DNA from: Delphinus delphis
Taxonomy: Eukaryota > Chordata > Mammalia > Artiodactyla > Delphinidae
Direction of reading: 5' to 3'
DNA length: 64,000 nucleotides
Assembly: GCF_949987515.2 (NCBI RefSeq)
Contig: NC_082692.2
Location: 89,599,488-89,663,487 of the forward strand
Under the pieces are notes generated by a model. The model saw only the letters and a list, made by a program, of their open reading frames with translations, was not told the DNA's origin and ran no database searches. Shown piece by piece: positions 33,001 through 39,820 of this stretch (the stretch's first letter is position 1; every line of letters begins with the position of its first letter). The position numbers and the translations under genes are program-made.

Positions 33001-34518
33001 ACATAAAAGGACTCCAACAAGAGTATAGTCAAAAACCCAGAGCAAACCATTTCCATCAGTGGTAATGAACATCCTCTCCTGGCAAATGCATATAGTATTC
33101 AGACAACTGAAATGGGTCCAAACTAACCAGTAACTTTTCACGGCAAGCTCCAAAGATAATGGCCTCAAGCTATTTAATTAATAGAGATAAATCTATTCTC
33201 ATTTCAGAAGCACTGGCCAAAAAGGAAATCTTTCTCTTAACAACTAAATTTAAAGAAAAGGCACAGACCAGATATATCCATCCAAGGATTACAGCATGTA
33301 TAATGCTCGTAGTGTTATAGTGTTCCATAAGAGTTTCTGAACCTTAGATAAGCAACATGTTCATTTAACTTGATTCACCATTTTATTCAGATTCTGTACC
33401 GGCAAAACAGACAGAGTAAAACTCATATTTTGGAAACAAACAACACATCTGCTGAGCTTCTGGTTCCATTTGAAGAGGACTACTTGATTGAAATAAGAAC
33501 AGTTAGTGATGGTGGGGATGGAAGCAGCAGTGAGGAAATTAGGATTCCAAAAATGTCAAGTAAGTTGAATTACCATTCCTGTTGTAGATTTTGAATCCAG
33601 ACAGATGCCAGCATGAAATCTGGGCTCTGTGAATCTTTCCAATTCTTGTTTAAATGTTGGGTGAAAAAATAAAAGGTCTACGGTTTCACTTTTCAATTGT
33701 GAGCAAGAGGTGATGAGTCAACTTTCTTTAATCCCTCAGATTTACAACATGCTTATAAATCACAAACAGTTTTATATTTCCTCATTTTGAATCTAAAAAA
33801 AAAACAAACCCTCACAACTGTGTGTCATTGGTATATGCTTCATTCTACTGGAACAAAAACGAGAAAGTTTTTCCATGGCTACTTACTTGGAAGCTTCTGA
33901 GAGCAAGGACAGCAAATATGAAGCACATGTACATAACACCTCTCTTCCCATTTTCATGGCGGACATCACTAATCGATTACAACATTCATACTGAGCTGAG
34001 TCAGCACTTTCAAATCCTCTCAATATGATGTCCTAAGCAGGTATCACCAATCGGTCATATTTAGTATGTAATAATAATTTATTATTTCTTCTTTAAAAGA
34101 ATCACTCACGTATCTACCTGAAGCTGTGACTGAGTATAAGTCATCAGCCGCCACGTTAGCCAATACTACTCTGCCCTGTAGTCAGACTTGGCCAATTTTA
34201 GGCATTTTTCTTTCTTATTTTTATATTTAAAACAGATATCCTAGGACAGAGGGTTAAATACACTTTCTAAAATTAAATCCAATATAAGTGAAACAAGTGT
34301 ACTAAAATGTGTTATTAAAAGAGAAATAACAGTATGCATTTTAGTTCATGAAGAATTAACCTAACAAGTAATTTTACTTTTTCTCAAGACATTTTGTTTC
34401 ACTTTTATATTTTGCAGGTTTGAGTTCCAGAGGAGTTTCAGTCATAGAACTTAGCATCCATTTCCTGTCAATTGTCATCATGATTTTTTACTGTTTTGCT
34501 ATTCAGCCTCTTATATGA
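8847..34518 (+). CDS. CNTN6: Contactin-6 (NB-3), 3' half of gene, 11 exons
   Basis: Contactin-6 is a GPI-anchored neuronal adhesion protein of the Ig superfamily. Known partners of the family member include NOTCH1, CHL1/PTPRA and latrophilin-1; it acts at the outer plasma membrane in neurite and synapse development. The exons join as 8847-9022, 9394-9511, 10152-10310, 10432-10581, 13369-13439, 21002-21236, 21348-21463, 23055-23241, 32515-32627, 33391-33559 and 34418-34518. They total 1595 nt, about residues 498-1028 if the protein has the usual 1028 residues. Domain order is Ig6, FnIII-1 to FnIII-4, then a hydrophobic GPI signal ending in QPLI. The protein matches my recollection of human CNTN6 at nearly every position, far better than CNTN4 or CNTN5. 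All introns are GT-AG and no stop or frameshift interrupts the frame, so the gene appears functional. Signal peptide and Ig1-Ig5 exons lie upstream of the window. Confidence 0.97.
9023..9393 (+). other. CNTN6: CNTN6 intron, 371 bp
   Basis: It lies between the two Ig6 exons. It holds an unbroken run of 19 A at 9321-9339 and is otherwise unremarkable AT-rich DNA. Confidence 0.95.
9321..9339. repeat. Poly(A) run, 19 bases
   Basis: An uninterrupted A tract inside the 371-bp intron. No SINE or L1 body is visible upstream of it. Confidence 0.95.
9394..9511 (+). CDS. CNTN6: CNTN6 exon: second half of Ig domain 6
   Basis: The acceptor is 'tatctgcag' and the donor 'gtaagc'. The exon enters in phase 0 with [10 protein letters not shown] and leaves in phase 1 inside a Gly codon. 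It carries the second Ig cysteine in the motif SGKYLCTV (tyrosine-corner pattern D/S-x-G-x-Y-x-C) and an N-glycosylation sequon NHS. The next exon completes the linker GPPGPP between Ig6 and the first FnIII domain. Confidence 0.97.
9512..10151 (+). other. CNTN6: CNTN6 intron, 640 bp
   Basis: It lies between the Ig6 module and FnIII-1. I recognise no repeat or other element in it. Confidence 0.95.
10152..10310 (+). CDS. CNTN6: CNTN6 exon: FnIII domain 1, first half
   Basis: The acceptor is 'tttttcaag' and the donor 'gtaagt'. The phase is 1 at both ends, so the exon is symmetric. It encodes the proline-rich hinge [11 protein letters not shown], then the core FnIII strand SQLSWRPG with its conserved Trp. 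The sequon DNNSP is followed by Pro, so glycosylation there is less likely. It has 52 full codons. Confidence 0.97.
10311..10431 (+). other. CNTN6: CNTN6 short intron, 121 bp
   Basis: It splits FnIII-1. Read through from the upstream frame it meets TGA almost at once (gt aag tga), so retention would truncate the protein. The 111-bp intron at 21237 behaves differently. Confidence 0.95.
10432..10581 (+). CDS. CNTN6: CNTN6 exon: FnIII domain 1, second half
   Basis: The acceptor is 'cttttcag' and the donor 'gtaaga', with phase 1 at both ends. It encodes [16 protein letters not shown] with a sequon NAT. It also contains the FnIII tyrosine-corner strand [17 protein letters not shown] and ends at RTKAS. 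It has 49 full codons. The intron before it is only 121 bp. Confidence 0.97.
11435..11545 (+). mobile_element. MIR-like SINE relic
   Basis: The word 'aaagtcaggatttgaaccca' matches the MIR core consensus, with weaker similarity on both sides. Confidence 0.5.
11555..11700. mobile_element. MER5-like hAT relic
   Basis: 'aaattcccaggccctaccac' followed by 'agaatct' follows the MER5 consensus (cccaggccccaccc...cagaatctc). The copy is short and diverged. Confidence 0.45.
13369..13439 (+). CDS. CNTN6: CNTN6 exon: FnIII domain 2, first strands
   Basis: This short 71-bp exon has acceptor 'ttgctttag' and donor 'gtaatt'. It enters in phase 1 ([14 protein letters not shown]) and leaves in phase 0 after SELVITWE. 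The Trp is the FnIII B-strand core residue. It has 23 full codons, and a 7.6-kb intron follows. Confidence 0.96.
14252..14640 (-). other. GC-richer patch of unknown origin
   Basis: The block is clearly richer in G and C than its surroundings. On the minus strand it ends in an A-rich run (rich in aaac/aaaac words, 14252-14284). That pattern would fit a retrocopy or LTR, but I recognise no gene or repeat family. Open frames cross it on both strands (for example 14268-14597 plus and 14109-14354 minus) without recognisable domains. Confidence 0.35.
15172..15395 (+). mobile_element. MER20 (hAT-Charlie) relic
   Basis: 'gcagctaaacatcctacaat', 'gcccaggacagcg' and the end 'gctgaggtttagaaaccctg' follow the MER20 consensus closely and run to its 3' end. 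It is better preserved than the copy at 2196. Confidence 0.8.
15476..16265 (+). mobile_element. L1 3' end (ORF2 C-terminus and 3' UTR)
   Basis: It encodes recognisable ORF2 tail peptides, such as [20 protein letters not shown] near 15,750-15,820. An L1 3' UTR follows, ending 'ctatactccaataaaa' with an A-rich tail. It is 5' truncated and broken by frameshifts. The minus-strand frame 15256-15780 is antisense to it. Confidence 0.93.
16315..16670 (+). mobile_element. MIR-like SINE sequence, possibly two copies
   Basis: 'gagccaggaaccaggtgcag', 'ctagcacagtgcctggtatg' and 'cagaaaagaaaataggctta' resemble MIR blocks. Their order suggests two overlapping or adjacent relics. Confidence 0.45.
17140..17275 (-). 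mobile_element. hAT-type DNA transposon relic, minus orientation
   Basis: 'acaggccaaatctggcctgc' and the following words are the reverse complement of the widespread mammalian element with 'ggtcggcaaac' termini. It is partial. The family name is not assigned. Confidence 0.5.
18205..18405 (+). mobile_element. hAT-type DNA transposon relic, plus orientation
   Basis: It begins 'gggtcagccagtaaaact', includes 'aagctacatggtctctttca', and ends 'ggccgtagtttgctgactct'. This is the same element class as the one at 17140 but in the opposite orientation and nearly full length. Confidence 0.65.
19502..19923 (+). mobile_element. 5'-truncated L1 with 17-bp target-site duplication
   Basis: The sequence starts 'atggataaagaagctgtgat' in the ORF2 tail and ends in an A-rich tail. 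Exact copies of 'agaattcagagattctg' at 19485-19501 and 19924-19940 mark the insertion. About 420 bp long and dead on arrival. Confidence 0.95.
20469..20493. repeat. Poly(A) and (TA)n tract
   Basis: An A run passes into about ten TA units. Confidence 0.9.
21002..21236 (+). CDS. CNTN6: CNTN6 exon: most of FnIII domain 2
   Basis: This is the largest coding exon in the window, 78 codons. The acceptor 'ttctgcccaag' has a short, weak pyrimidine tract; the donor is 'gtaagt'. It enters in phase 0 as [18 protein letters not shown] and leaves in phase 1 after YSGED. It includes the sequon NES (RNESIT) and the strand [17 protein letters not shown], the FnIII tyrosine-corner region. The following intron is 111 bp and stays open in frame (see findings). 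Confidence 0.97.
21237..21347 (+). other. CNTN6: CNTN6 short intron, 111 bp, open in frame
   Basis: The intron runs from donor gtaagt to acceptor gtag. Its length is 37 codons exactly, and no stop occurs in the frame continued from the upstream exon. Unspliced RNA would therefore code through into the next exon, adding a Leu/Phe-rich segment that includes YVYFAFVFM. Confidence 0.93.
21348..21463 (+). CDS. CNTN6: CNTN6 exon: FnIII domain 3, first half
   Basis: The acceptor is 'ggatggtag', with little pyrimidine immediately upstream; the donor is 'gtaatt'. It enters in phase 1, completing Glu of EPQLAPRG, and leaves in phase 0 after RVLGYE. It contains [10 protein letters not shown] with the core FnIII Trp. 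It has 38 full codons. Confidence 0.97.
21701..21906 (-). mobile_element. CHR-type SINE, complete, minus strand
   Basis: It reads as T-run, then 'ggtacgcgggcctctcactg', to 'ccaccagggaagccc'. A short duplication (tcatgt, 21695-21700 and 21909-21914) flanks it. It is the only full SINE on the minus strand inside the gene. Frames across it are artefacts. Confidence 0.95.
22330..22690 (+). mobile_element. L2 LINE 3' end relic
   Basis: 'cttctctgatcactccctga', 'gattataagaggttcaaagg' and 'aaacactgctaatgcacagg' follow the L2 3' end in order. Confidence 0.6.
23055..23241 (+). CDS. CNTN6: CNTN6 exon: FnIII domain 3, second half
   Basis: The acceptor is 'atgatcag' and the donor 'gtaagt'. It enters in phase 0 with [11 protein letters not shown] and leaves in phase 1 after TTKKS. 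The sequons are NVT, NIT (together [10 protein letters not shown]) and NGT. The strand [18 protein letters not shown] is the FnIII tyrosine-corner segment. It has 62 full codons, and a 9.3-kb intron follows. Confidence 0.97.
23553..23702 (+). mobile_element. MIR SINE relic
   Basis: 'cctcatctgtaaaatgaagg' and 'agtaagtgcttagtcaatg' match the MIR core and 3' end. Confidence 0.7.
24445..24655 (+). mobile_element. MIR SINE relic
   Basis: 'gtgttctaattctgggtacg' and 'taactatcaaatggaaattt' follow the MIR core; diverged. Confidence 0.5.
25322..25656 (+). mobile_element. MER2 (Tigger-type DNA transposon) relic
   Basis: 'gggggattggttccaggagc', 'tttgcatataacctacatac', 'atgtaaatagttgtta' and 'gatacagagggccacctgta' follow the MER2 consensus from end to end. 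MER2 is a non-autonomous relative of the Tigger (pogo-like) family. Confidence 0.8.
26345..26843 (-). mobile_element. MLT1-type LTR relic (ERVL-MaLR), minus
   Basis: 'tagtctcctattgttgctat' through 'gtggttgaaaacaatataaa' to 'cctatgacag' is the reverse complement of an MLT1-class LTR. No internal retroviral sequence is seen; a solo LTR. Confidence 0.7.
27050..27370 (+). mobile_element. L2 LINE relic
   Basis: 'cactgtctcctctattccag', 'caagatctttcacagtctgt' and 'ttcctcatctagccctcgca' follow the L2 3' region, with divergence. Confidence 0.5.
27515..27725 (+). mobile_element. MIR SINE relic
   Basis: 'gggtatgaatcccagcccag', 'ttctcaactgaaaaacagag' and 'gagagctcaatgtgtag' follow MIR from 5' part to 3' end. 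Confidence 0.75.
28160..28485 (-). mobile_element. L2 LINE relic, minus
   Basis: 'gaagaacagcatatgcaaag'-like wording near 28,460 and 'aatacctgccttcgggctat' are the reverse complement of L2 3' sequence. Confidence 0.55.
29690..29900 (+). mobile_element. MIR-like SINE relic
   Basis: 'cagattcaggtctctctgac' followed by 'ttcaaagcccaacacct' fits the MIR 'aacccaggtctgtctgactccaaagcccatgct' block; the upstream part is weaker. Confidence 0.5.
30775..31060 (-). mobile_element. L2 LINE 3' end relic, minus
   Basis: 'tttattcaacatatatgaaa' and 'catgccaagcaccatgctag' are the reverse complement of the L2 3' end. Confidence 0.55.
31690..32085 (+). mobile_element. LTR-like relic (probably ERVL-MaLR class)
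   Basis: 'attgattgggctaagataga', 'ccttgagttggttgtattac' and the end 'aaagtcctaactagtac' resemble an ancient mammalian LTR ending 'gtcctgactaatac'. The family is uncertain. Confidence 0.4.
32515..32627 (+). CDS. CNTN6: CNTN6 exon: FnIII domain 4, first half
   Basis: The acceptor is 'ctttttaaag'. The donor 'gtgagt' is the only GTG donor among the exons seen. It enters in phase 1 ([13 protein letters not shown]) and leaves in phase 0 after SEVLGYK. It contains the sequon NES (ENES) and the core strand LCLNWEHV. It has 37 full codons. Confidence 0.97.
32628..33390 (+). other. CNTN6: CNTN6 intron, 763 bp
   Basis: It splits FnIII-4. The sequence is AT-rich and I see no repeat or other element. 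Confidence 0.95.
33391..33559 (+). CDS. CNTN6: CNTN6 exon: FnIII domain 4, second half
   Basis: The acceptor is 'ttttattcag' and the donor 'gtaagt'. It enters in phase 0 ([15 protein letters not shown]) and leaves in phase 1 after RIPKMS. NNTS provides overlapping sequons. [18 protein letters not shown] is the last FnIII strand and loop. It has 56 full codons. The residues just downstream hold the likely GPI attachment serine. Confidence 0.97.
33560..34417 (+). other. CNTN6: CNTN6 last intron, 858 bp
   Basis: It separates FnIII-4 from the GPI-signal exon. The sequence is AT-rich, with nothing recognised. Confidence 0.95.
34418..34518 (+). CDS. CNTN6: CNTN6 terminal coding exon: GPI-anchor signal and stop
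   Basis: The acceptor is 'atattttgcag'. The exon enters in phase 1, giving SLSSRG just after MS of the previous exon; small serines here are the likely omega site (inference). A hydrophobic tail follows ([18 protein letters not shown]) with no charged residue after it, then TGA at 34516-34518. This is the classic contactin GPI signal, removed when the anchor is added. From memory, the stretch between the omega region and the hydrophobic core (GVSVIELSI) differs more from human than the rest of the protein. Confidence 0.96.
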
Positions 34519-34528
34519 TGAAGAAAAC

Positions 34529-34534
34529 AATAAA
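34529..34534 (+). promoter_or_regulatory. Proximal polyadenylation signal AATAAA
   Basis: A canonical hexamer begins only 10 bases after the CNTN6 stop codon, with a T-rich stretch (34542-34549) downstream. Its closeness to the stop would give an extremely short 3' UTR, so it may be used rarely or not at all. Confidence 0.45.
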
Positions 34535-34671
34535 TCTTTGAGTTTTTTTGAATGCAAATCATTCTGTAAATAAGCTCTCCAGCCCCTGTTACAAGATACA
34601 TTCTTAAAACTGACTTGTTTGGAAAGAAAAAATGTATATTATGAAAATCTTGTAAATATCTATGGTACATT

Positions 34672-34677
34672 AATAAA
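34672..34677 (+). promoter_or_regulatory. Likely main polyadenylation signal AATAAA
   Basis: A canonical hexamer lies about 155 bases after the stop, followed by a T/G-containing stretch (attttaaacactttgg) suitable for cleavage near 34,690-34,700. It is the best candidate for the CNTN6 mRNA end. Confidence 0.65.
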
Positions 34678-34699
34678 ACAATTTTAAACACTTTGGAAT

Positions 34700-36440
34700 T
34701 TTAAAGTCCACACATGATTAAACACATTCAGAAGGTGCCAAATTAACGCATGGAGTTGTCACTACTGTGGCTTTTAAGTAACTTAAACGGAGACTATAAA
34801 TAACTCTCTTGATGACGATGGTCAATATGAAAGAAACTGTAGTTTCCATAGCTAAGATGTCCATTTACTATATGCTCCAGGCAATTTAATTCAGTAAATT
34901 AAAATTTCACCCTAGTTGGAAATAAAGTAAAATCATTTGTTTATCCTTGGGGTTCTTTAAAAATGTAAGCTATTGTAAAGCATGCTGTGTTTTATCTCTG
35001 AATCAAATTGGGACAAGAAATATTTGTACCCAGTAATATATTCATGTACTTGATGTTCTTCTCAACTCACTTTTCTATCAGTTCGGTAATAAAAATGGCA
35101 AAAAAAGAAAGAAGAAAAAGAAAAAGAAAAAAAGATTCCTATATTTCCATGGGCATAAAATTTCTGGCAAAGAAAAAGAAAAGAAGGGAAAAAGGAACCA
35201 GCAAAAACATCTAATGAATCTTGTATACAGTAAGCAATTTCTTACAGCAAAGTTTAATTTTAAAATCAATTCTGAATTCTCCCAAGGAAGAGGTTGCATG
35301 AACAATTCTCAGGTAATTATTACAAAGTGTTAGCAATGTGTGTGGTGTTTATTTTTGTATTATAAATAAATCTGGGAATGGAATTACTTTACAAAGTGTT
35401 TTTGACATTTTGGTCAAAAAATATATATATATTTTTGCCAATCTTCTCTGCAACTATTAAAAATAATTCTATACCATCCAAGGCTTAGAAAGATTTTTGT
35501 GGGTTGACTCTTCTCTATGATGTACCTGATAAAGTCAGCAGTCTCACTTCTTGGGATTGCACAGTCTGGACAAAGCAGCCTGGGAAGAGGAAAGGTTAAT
35601 GAGGGAGCCCATACTCTTCTAAGTAATCATCTATCCTTCACAAACAGCCTTGAGGGGTTTGTCCTGCTGTCAGCCTGCTCTAGCTCCCAGCCAATCAGGT
35701 TTGATGTCCTGCGAAGCTGGGAGTGAGGAATGGTCACACTAGTATTGCCTTCTTAACATGGCACAACCTCTTAATTAAATTATGCTGAAAATATTTGAAC
35801 TCTCCTCCCAACTCTCAAATCACACAATCCTCAAAACTGGATTCTGTCATTTTCACTTCTAAAATATTTTAGAGCTGTTTAAAATACTCGACGTAGTCAA
35901 CAGCAGATGGACAATGACTTTCCATAGTTCAGAACTTGCTCCTTGCTGAAGAGTGTGTCAAGCACGCAGTACAAATCAATGACCCTTATTATCCCTGCAC
36001 ATTAAGATCTGACTGTACTTTGATGGAGCAAAATAAACAAACAACAGAAAATACTGTTTGGCACACTAACATTAACAGCTGCCTGAACAACACATATTTG
36101 TATTGATCAGATACACCAGTGTTGGCACATGGTCTTAATGGTTTCCTCAGATTGATAAGAGACAAGATGTGTGTCCTGGTTCCCAAAATGGAGATTGAGC
36201 ATGAAATACAGTATGAGATTTTTGTTTTTGCGATTAAGAGAATTAGATACATAGTCATTTGAGTAAGAATCCAAAAGCAAAGTCAGTTCTTTTCAACAAC
36301 ACATTTATTTGCAGGTGTGTTTTAATTCATAATTACTGGAGTATTAAATGTCTGTATTATTCAATATCTAATATATTATTTATATTTTCACCCATCCATG
36401 CTACATTTTTCAGAATATAATTTGGCAATAATGTTAAAAA
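34700..36440. other. Intergenic DNA just downstream of CNTN6
   Basis: AT-rich sequence with a purine tract (35095-35200, listed) and no recognised repeat family or gene. The short plus-strand frame 35008-35214, rich in Lys/Arg, is simply the purine tract. Confidence 0.7.
35095..35200. repeat. Purine-rich (GAAA)n-like tract
   Basis: Two blocks dominated by A and G (35097-35135 and 35170-35200) are separated by about 30 bases. They are low-complexity sequence. Confidence 0.85.
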
Positions 36441-36444
36441 GTGT

Positions 36445-36625
36445 GAGATTTGACTCTCAATTGATTTGAATCTCTACTCTTAGTGAGGACTTGGGCACAT
36501 CTTTTAACGTCCCCATGTCACTTTTATGAGGATTAAAGGACATAATGTACACAAGTATTGAGCACGTTGCAAGCAACACTGTAAGCTGTCAACAGAGCAG
36601 CTGTCATCTACTGCTACGAATTAAA
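36445..36625 (+). mobile_element. MIR SINE relic
   Basis: 'gaggacttgggcacatcttt' and 'gaggattaaaggacataatg' match the MIR core and following part. Confidence 0.6.
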
Positions 36626-36629
36626 CACC

Positions 36630-37445
36630 TAATGAAATAAGTTACTTAAGTGTTCAATAGACTATGAAAACATATTCAACCTGTATTTATATCAAATTCC
36701 AAAACAGCTGCAAGAAAAATGAGTAGTCCCCCTACTCAACACTAAATGGCACTAAAAACTGGAACCAATCGTGGTTCCACCAATGCATTTCAGGAAAATA
36801 TTCTTTGTGATGTATACACTCCTTTGACATTTAGGAAGGATTGCCAGTGAATCCCTTTATTGATTGAGTATACTGCTGTTATACACTGTTATGAACATGA
36901 TAACTCATTTCCATACTTCTTACAGGAAAAGGAAAAAAAAAGTGATTGCACCTGGAAATTGCCAGAAAATGAAAGTGAATAAGAGTTAGGACACTTGACA
37001 CAGGGGAAATATAACAGTATAAAGCTATGGGCTGCCCAGATAATGTTAACTTCAAATTCAACTCCATTTTCTCTCTTCTCTTACTATCCACATTATAATC
37101 CTTCCAGGTCAGTGTCCCTTTTCTGACTATACACCAGAAGGTGGCTTATAGAAGGGCACGCCTGCTCTCTATAACTAACAGCAAATGCAAGCAGTGAGAG
37201 ATGACCTGGAATCAATTTAGATTCCAAATGCAATAATATAATCATGACCTCCCTTAAGTAAATCTACTATTTTTAAGCCTCTATATGTTATCAGTTTGTA
37301 CTCCATCTCGGGATGTCACGTTTTATACACCCACTGTATGCCATAATTATTACCTTATTGTCTACAGAACTACATATTTAATTCAACAACATATTTAATT
37401 TGTTTCTGTTCCAGAATTCAAGAGTTTATTTCAACATCTCTACTG
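36630..37445. other. Intergenic, nothing recognised
   Basis: AT-rich sequence without recognised repeats or coding potential. Confidence 0.6.
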
Positions 37446-37449
37446 AACA

Positions 37450-37495
37450 CAGTACTTGAATTAGTCAAGTTCTCCTGGGAAATAGAACCAATGGA

Positions 37496-37526
<31 letters not shown>

Positions 37527-37995
37527 CATGTATGTGTATATAGAGAGACAGAGAAAGACACAGACAGAGAGAAAGACAGAGACAGACACAGAGAGAAACA
37601 GAGAGAGAGAGACAGAGAGTGATATAAGGAATTAGCATGTAATTTTGGAGGCTAAGAATTCCACACCCAAGAGAGCCAATGGTATAGTTCCAGTTTGAGT
37701 CTGGAAACCAGGAGATCCAATGGTGTAATTTTCATTCTGAGTCTGAATGCAAAGGCAGGAGAAAACCAATATCACAGTTGGAAGATTTTCAGGCAAAGAG
37801 AAAGAATTCTTTCCTACTGAGCCTTTTATTTATTCAGGCTTTTAATGAATTGGATGAGACTCATCCAAATTGAAAAGGGTAACCTGCTTCACTCAGTCTA
37901 CTGATTCAAATGCAGAAACACCCTCACAGACACACCCAGAACATTTGGGCACCTTCTGGCCCAGTCAAGTTGACTCATAAAATTAACCATCACAG
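37450..37995. repeat. Ancient interspersed repeat containing (TG)n and GA-rich tract
   Basis: It begins 'caagttctcctgggaaatag' and ends 'aagttgactcataaaattaa', a pair of ends I recall from a common eutherian repeat ('tctccagagaaacagaacc...gttgacacataaaattaaccatcac'). The family name is not assigned. A (TG)n run at 37496-37522 and GA/CA-rich DNA to about 37620 have expanded inside it. Confidence 0.6.
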
Positions 37996-38363
37996 CACTC
38001 TTTTTAATTATTTTAAATAATTCAGTTCTAATCCCAAAAACTTTTTAAATGAAGTTATGGAGACACTCTTCTCAGTTTATTCATCTGTAAAATGAGATGT
38101 TGGGATTACATGATCTCCAAGTTCCTTTAAAATCCTGTAATTCTATATCAAGCTGCACAGTGGCATTTATTTTTAGTGCAAAACAGGTTTTAATAACCTT
38201 TCACAACCCACACAACACTCTGCAAGGCTTTTCCAGCTTTTTTCCTATATTTTCATTAGCCTAATTGTGTTGAGCTTTCTTAATTGGACTTTACTAAAAC
38301 AATAGATAAAACTGAGTATGTTTTCCAAATGGCAAAGAACCCTTAGAAGTTCTGGCCCATCTT

Positions 38364-39440
38364 GACCTAATCAAACTCACAAGCTTTTGCACAGCAAAGG
38401 ACACCATAAACAAAATGAAAAGACAACCTAGAGGATGGGAAAAAAATATTTGCAAACTATGTGACTGACAAGGGCTTAATTTCCAAAATATACAAACAGC
38501 TCATACAACTCAACAACAAAAAAACAAACAACCCAATCGAAAAATGGGCAGAAGACCTCAAAAGATATTTCTCCAAAGAAGAAATACAGATGGCCAAGAG
38601 GCACATGAAAAGATCCTCAACACTTCTAATTATCAGAGAAATGCAAATCAAAACTACAATGAGGTACTACCTCACACTGGTCAGAATGGCCATCATTAAA
38701 AAGTCTACAGAAACAAATGCTGGAGAGGGTGTGGAGAAAAGGGAACCCTCCTACACTGTTGGTGGGAATGTAAGTTGGTGCACCCACTGTGAAAAACAGT
38801 ATGAAGGTTCCTCAGAAAACTAAAAATAGAATTACCATATGATCCAGCAATCCTACTCCTGGGCATATATCCGACAAAACTATAATTCAAAATGATACAT
38901 GCACCCCTATGCTCATAGCAGCACTATTCACAATGCCAAGACATGGAAACAACCTAAATGTGCATCGACAGATGAATGGATAAAGAAGATGTGGTACATA
39001 TATACAATGGAATATTACTCAGCCATAAAAAAAGAATGAAATAATGCCATTTGCAACAACATGGATACAACTAGAGATTACCACATTGACTGAAATAAGA
39101 CAGAGAAAGACCATATGATATCACTTATATGTGAAATCTAAAACATGACACAAATGAACCATCTATGAAACAGAAACAGAATCATAGACATAGAGAACAC
39201 GTGGTTGTCAAGGAGGTGGGGGGTGGGGGAGGGATGGAGTGGAAGATTCAGGTTAGCAGATGTAAATTTTTATATATAGAATGGATACACAAGGTCCTAC
39301 AGTATAGCACAGAAAACTATATTCAATACCCTATGATAAACCATAATGGAAAAGAATATTTTAAAACTGAATCACTTTGCTGTACAGCTGAAACTAACAC
39401 AACATTGTAAGGCAACTATACATCAATAAAAAAAAAAAAT
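38364..39440 (+). mobile_element. L1 3' end (ORF2 C-terminus and 3' UTR)
   Basis: The sequence runs from ORF2 ('cacagcaaaggacaccataa') through the ORF2 tail to an L1 3' UTR and a poly(A) at 39428-39439. It is 5' truncated and frameshifted. The left target-site copy 'aagttctggcccatctt' is at 38347-38363; the right copy lies beyond the adjoining SINE at 39804-39820. Confidence 0.93.
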
Positions 39441-39444
39441 GACA

Positions 39445-39803
39445 GGGCTTCCCTGGTGGCACAGTGGTTGAGAATCCACCTGCCAATGCAGGGGACACCG
39501 GTTCAAGCCCTGGTCCAGGAAGATCCCACATGCTGCAGAGCAACTAAGCCCATGTGCCACAACTACTGAGCCTGCACTCTAGAGCCCACGAGCCACAACT
39601 ACTGAAGCCCATGCGCCTGGAGACTGTGCTCCACAACAAGAGAAACCACCGCAATGAGAAGCCCTCGCACCGTAACGAAAAGTAGCCCCAGAGTAGCCCC
39701 GCTTGCTGCAACTAGAGAAAAGGCCGCGCACAACAACGAAGACCCAACACAACCAAAAGTAAATAAATGTATTAAAAAAATAATAAAATAAACATAAAAA
39801 AAA
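39445..39803 (+). mobile_element. Long (older) CHR-type SINE next to L1 tail
   Basis: It starts 'gggcttccctggtggcacag'. The body has the longer form with repeated 'ccacaactactga' words, then 'acgaagacccaac', and a mixed A/TAA tail. It begins a few bases after the L1 poly(A) and ends at the L1 target-site copy. Confidence 0.93.
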
Positions 39804-39820
39804 AAGTTCTGGCCCATCTT

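Larger units (their letters stand above)
34519..34695 (+). other. CNTN6: CNTN6 3' untranslated region (end estimated)
   Basis: About 175 bp of AT-rich sequence follows the stop codon up to the second AATAAA signal plus some 18 bases. The cleavage site itself cannot be read directly, and longer 3' UTR forms are possible because further AATAAA-like words occur downstream, for example near 34,920. Confidence 0.7.

Noticed and set aside
35008..35214. Lys/Arg-rich frame resembling a basic small protein
   Set aside because: It is a low-complexity purine tract; no homologue known to me and no gene context.
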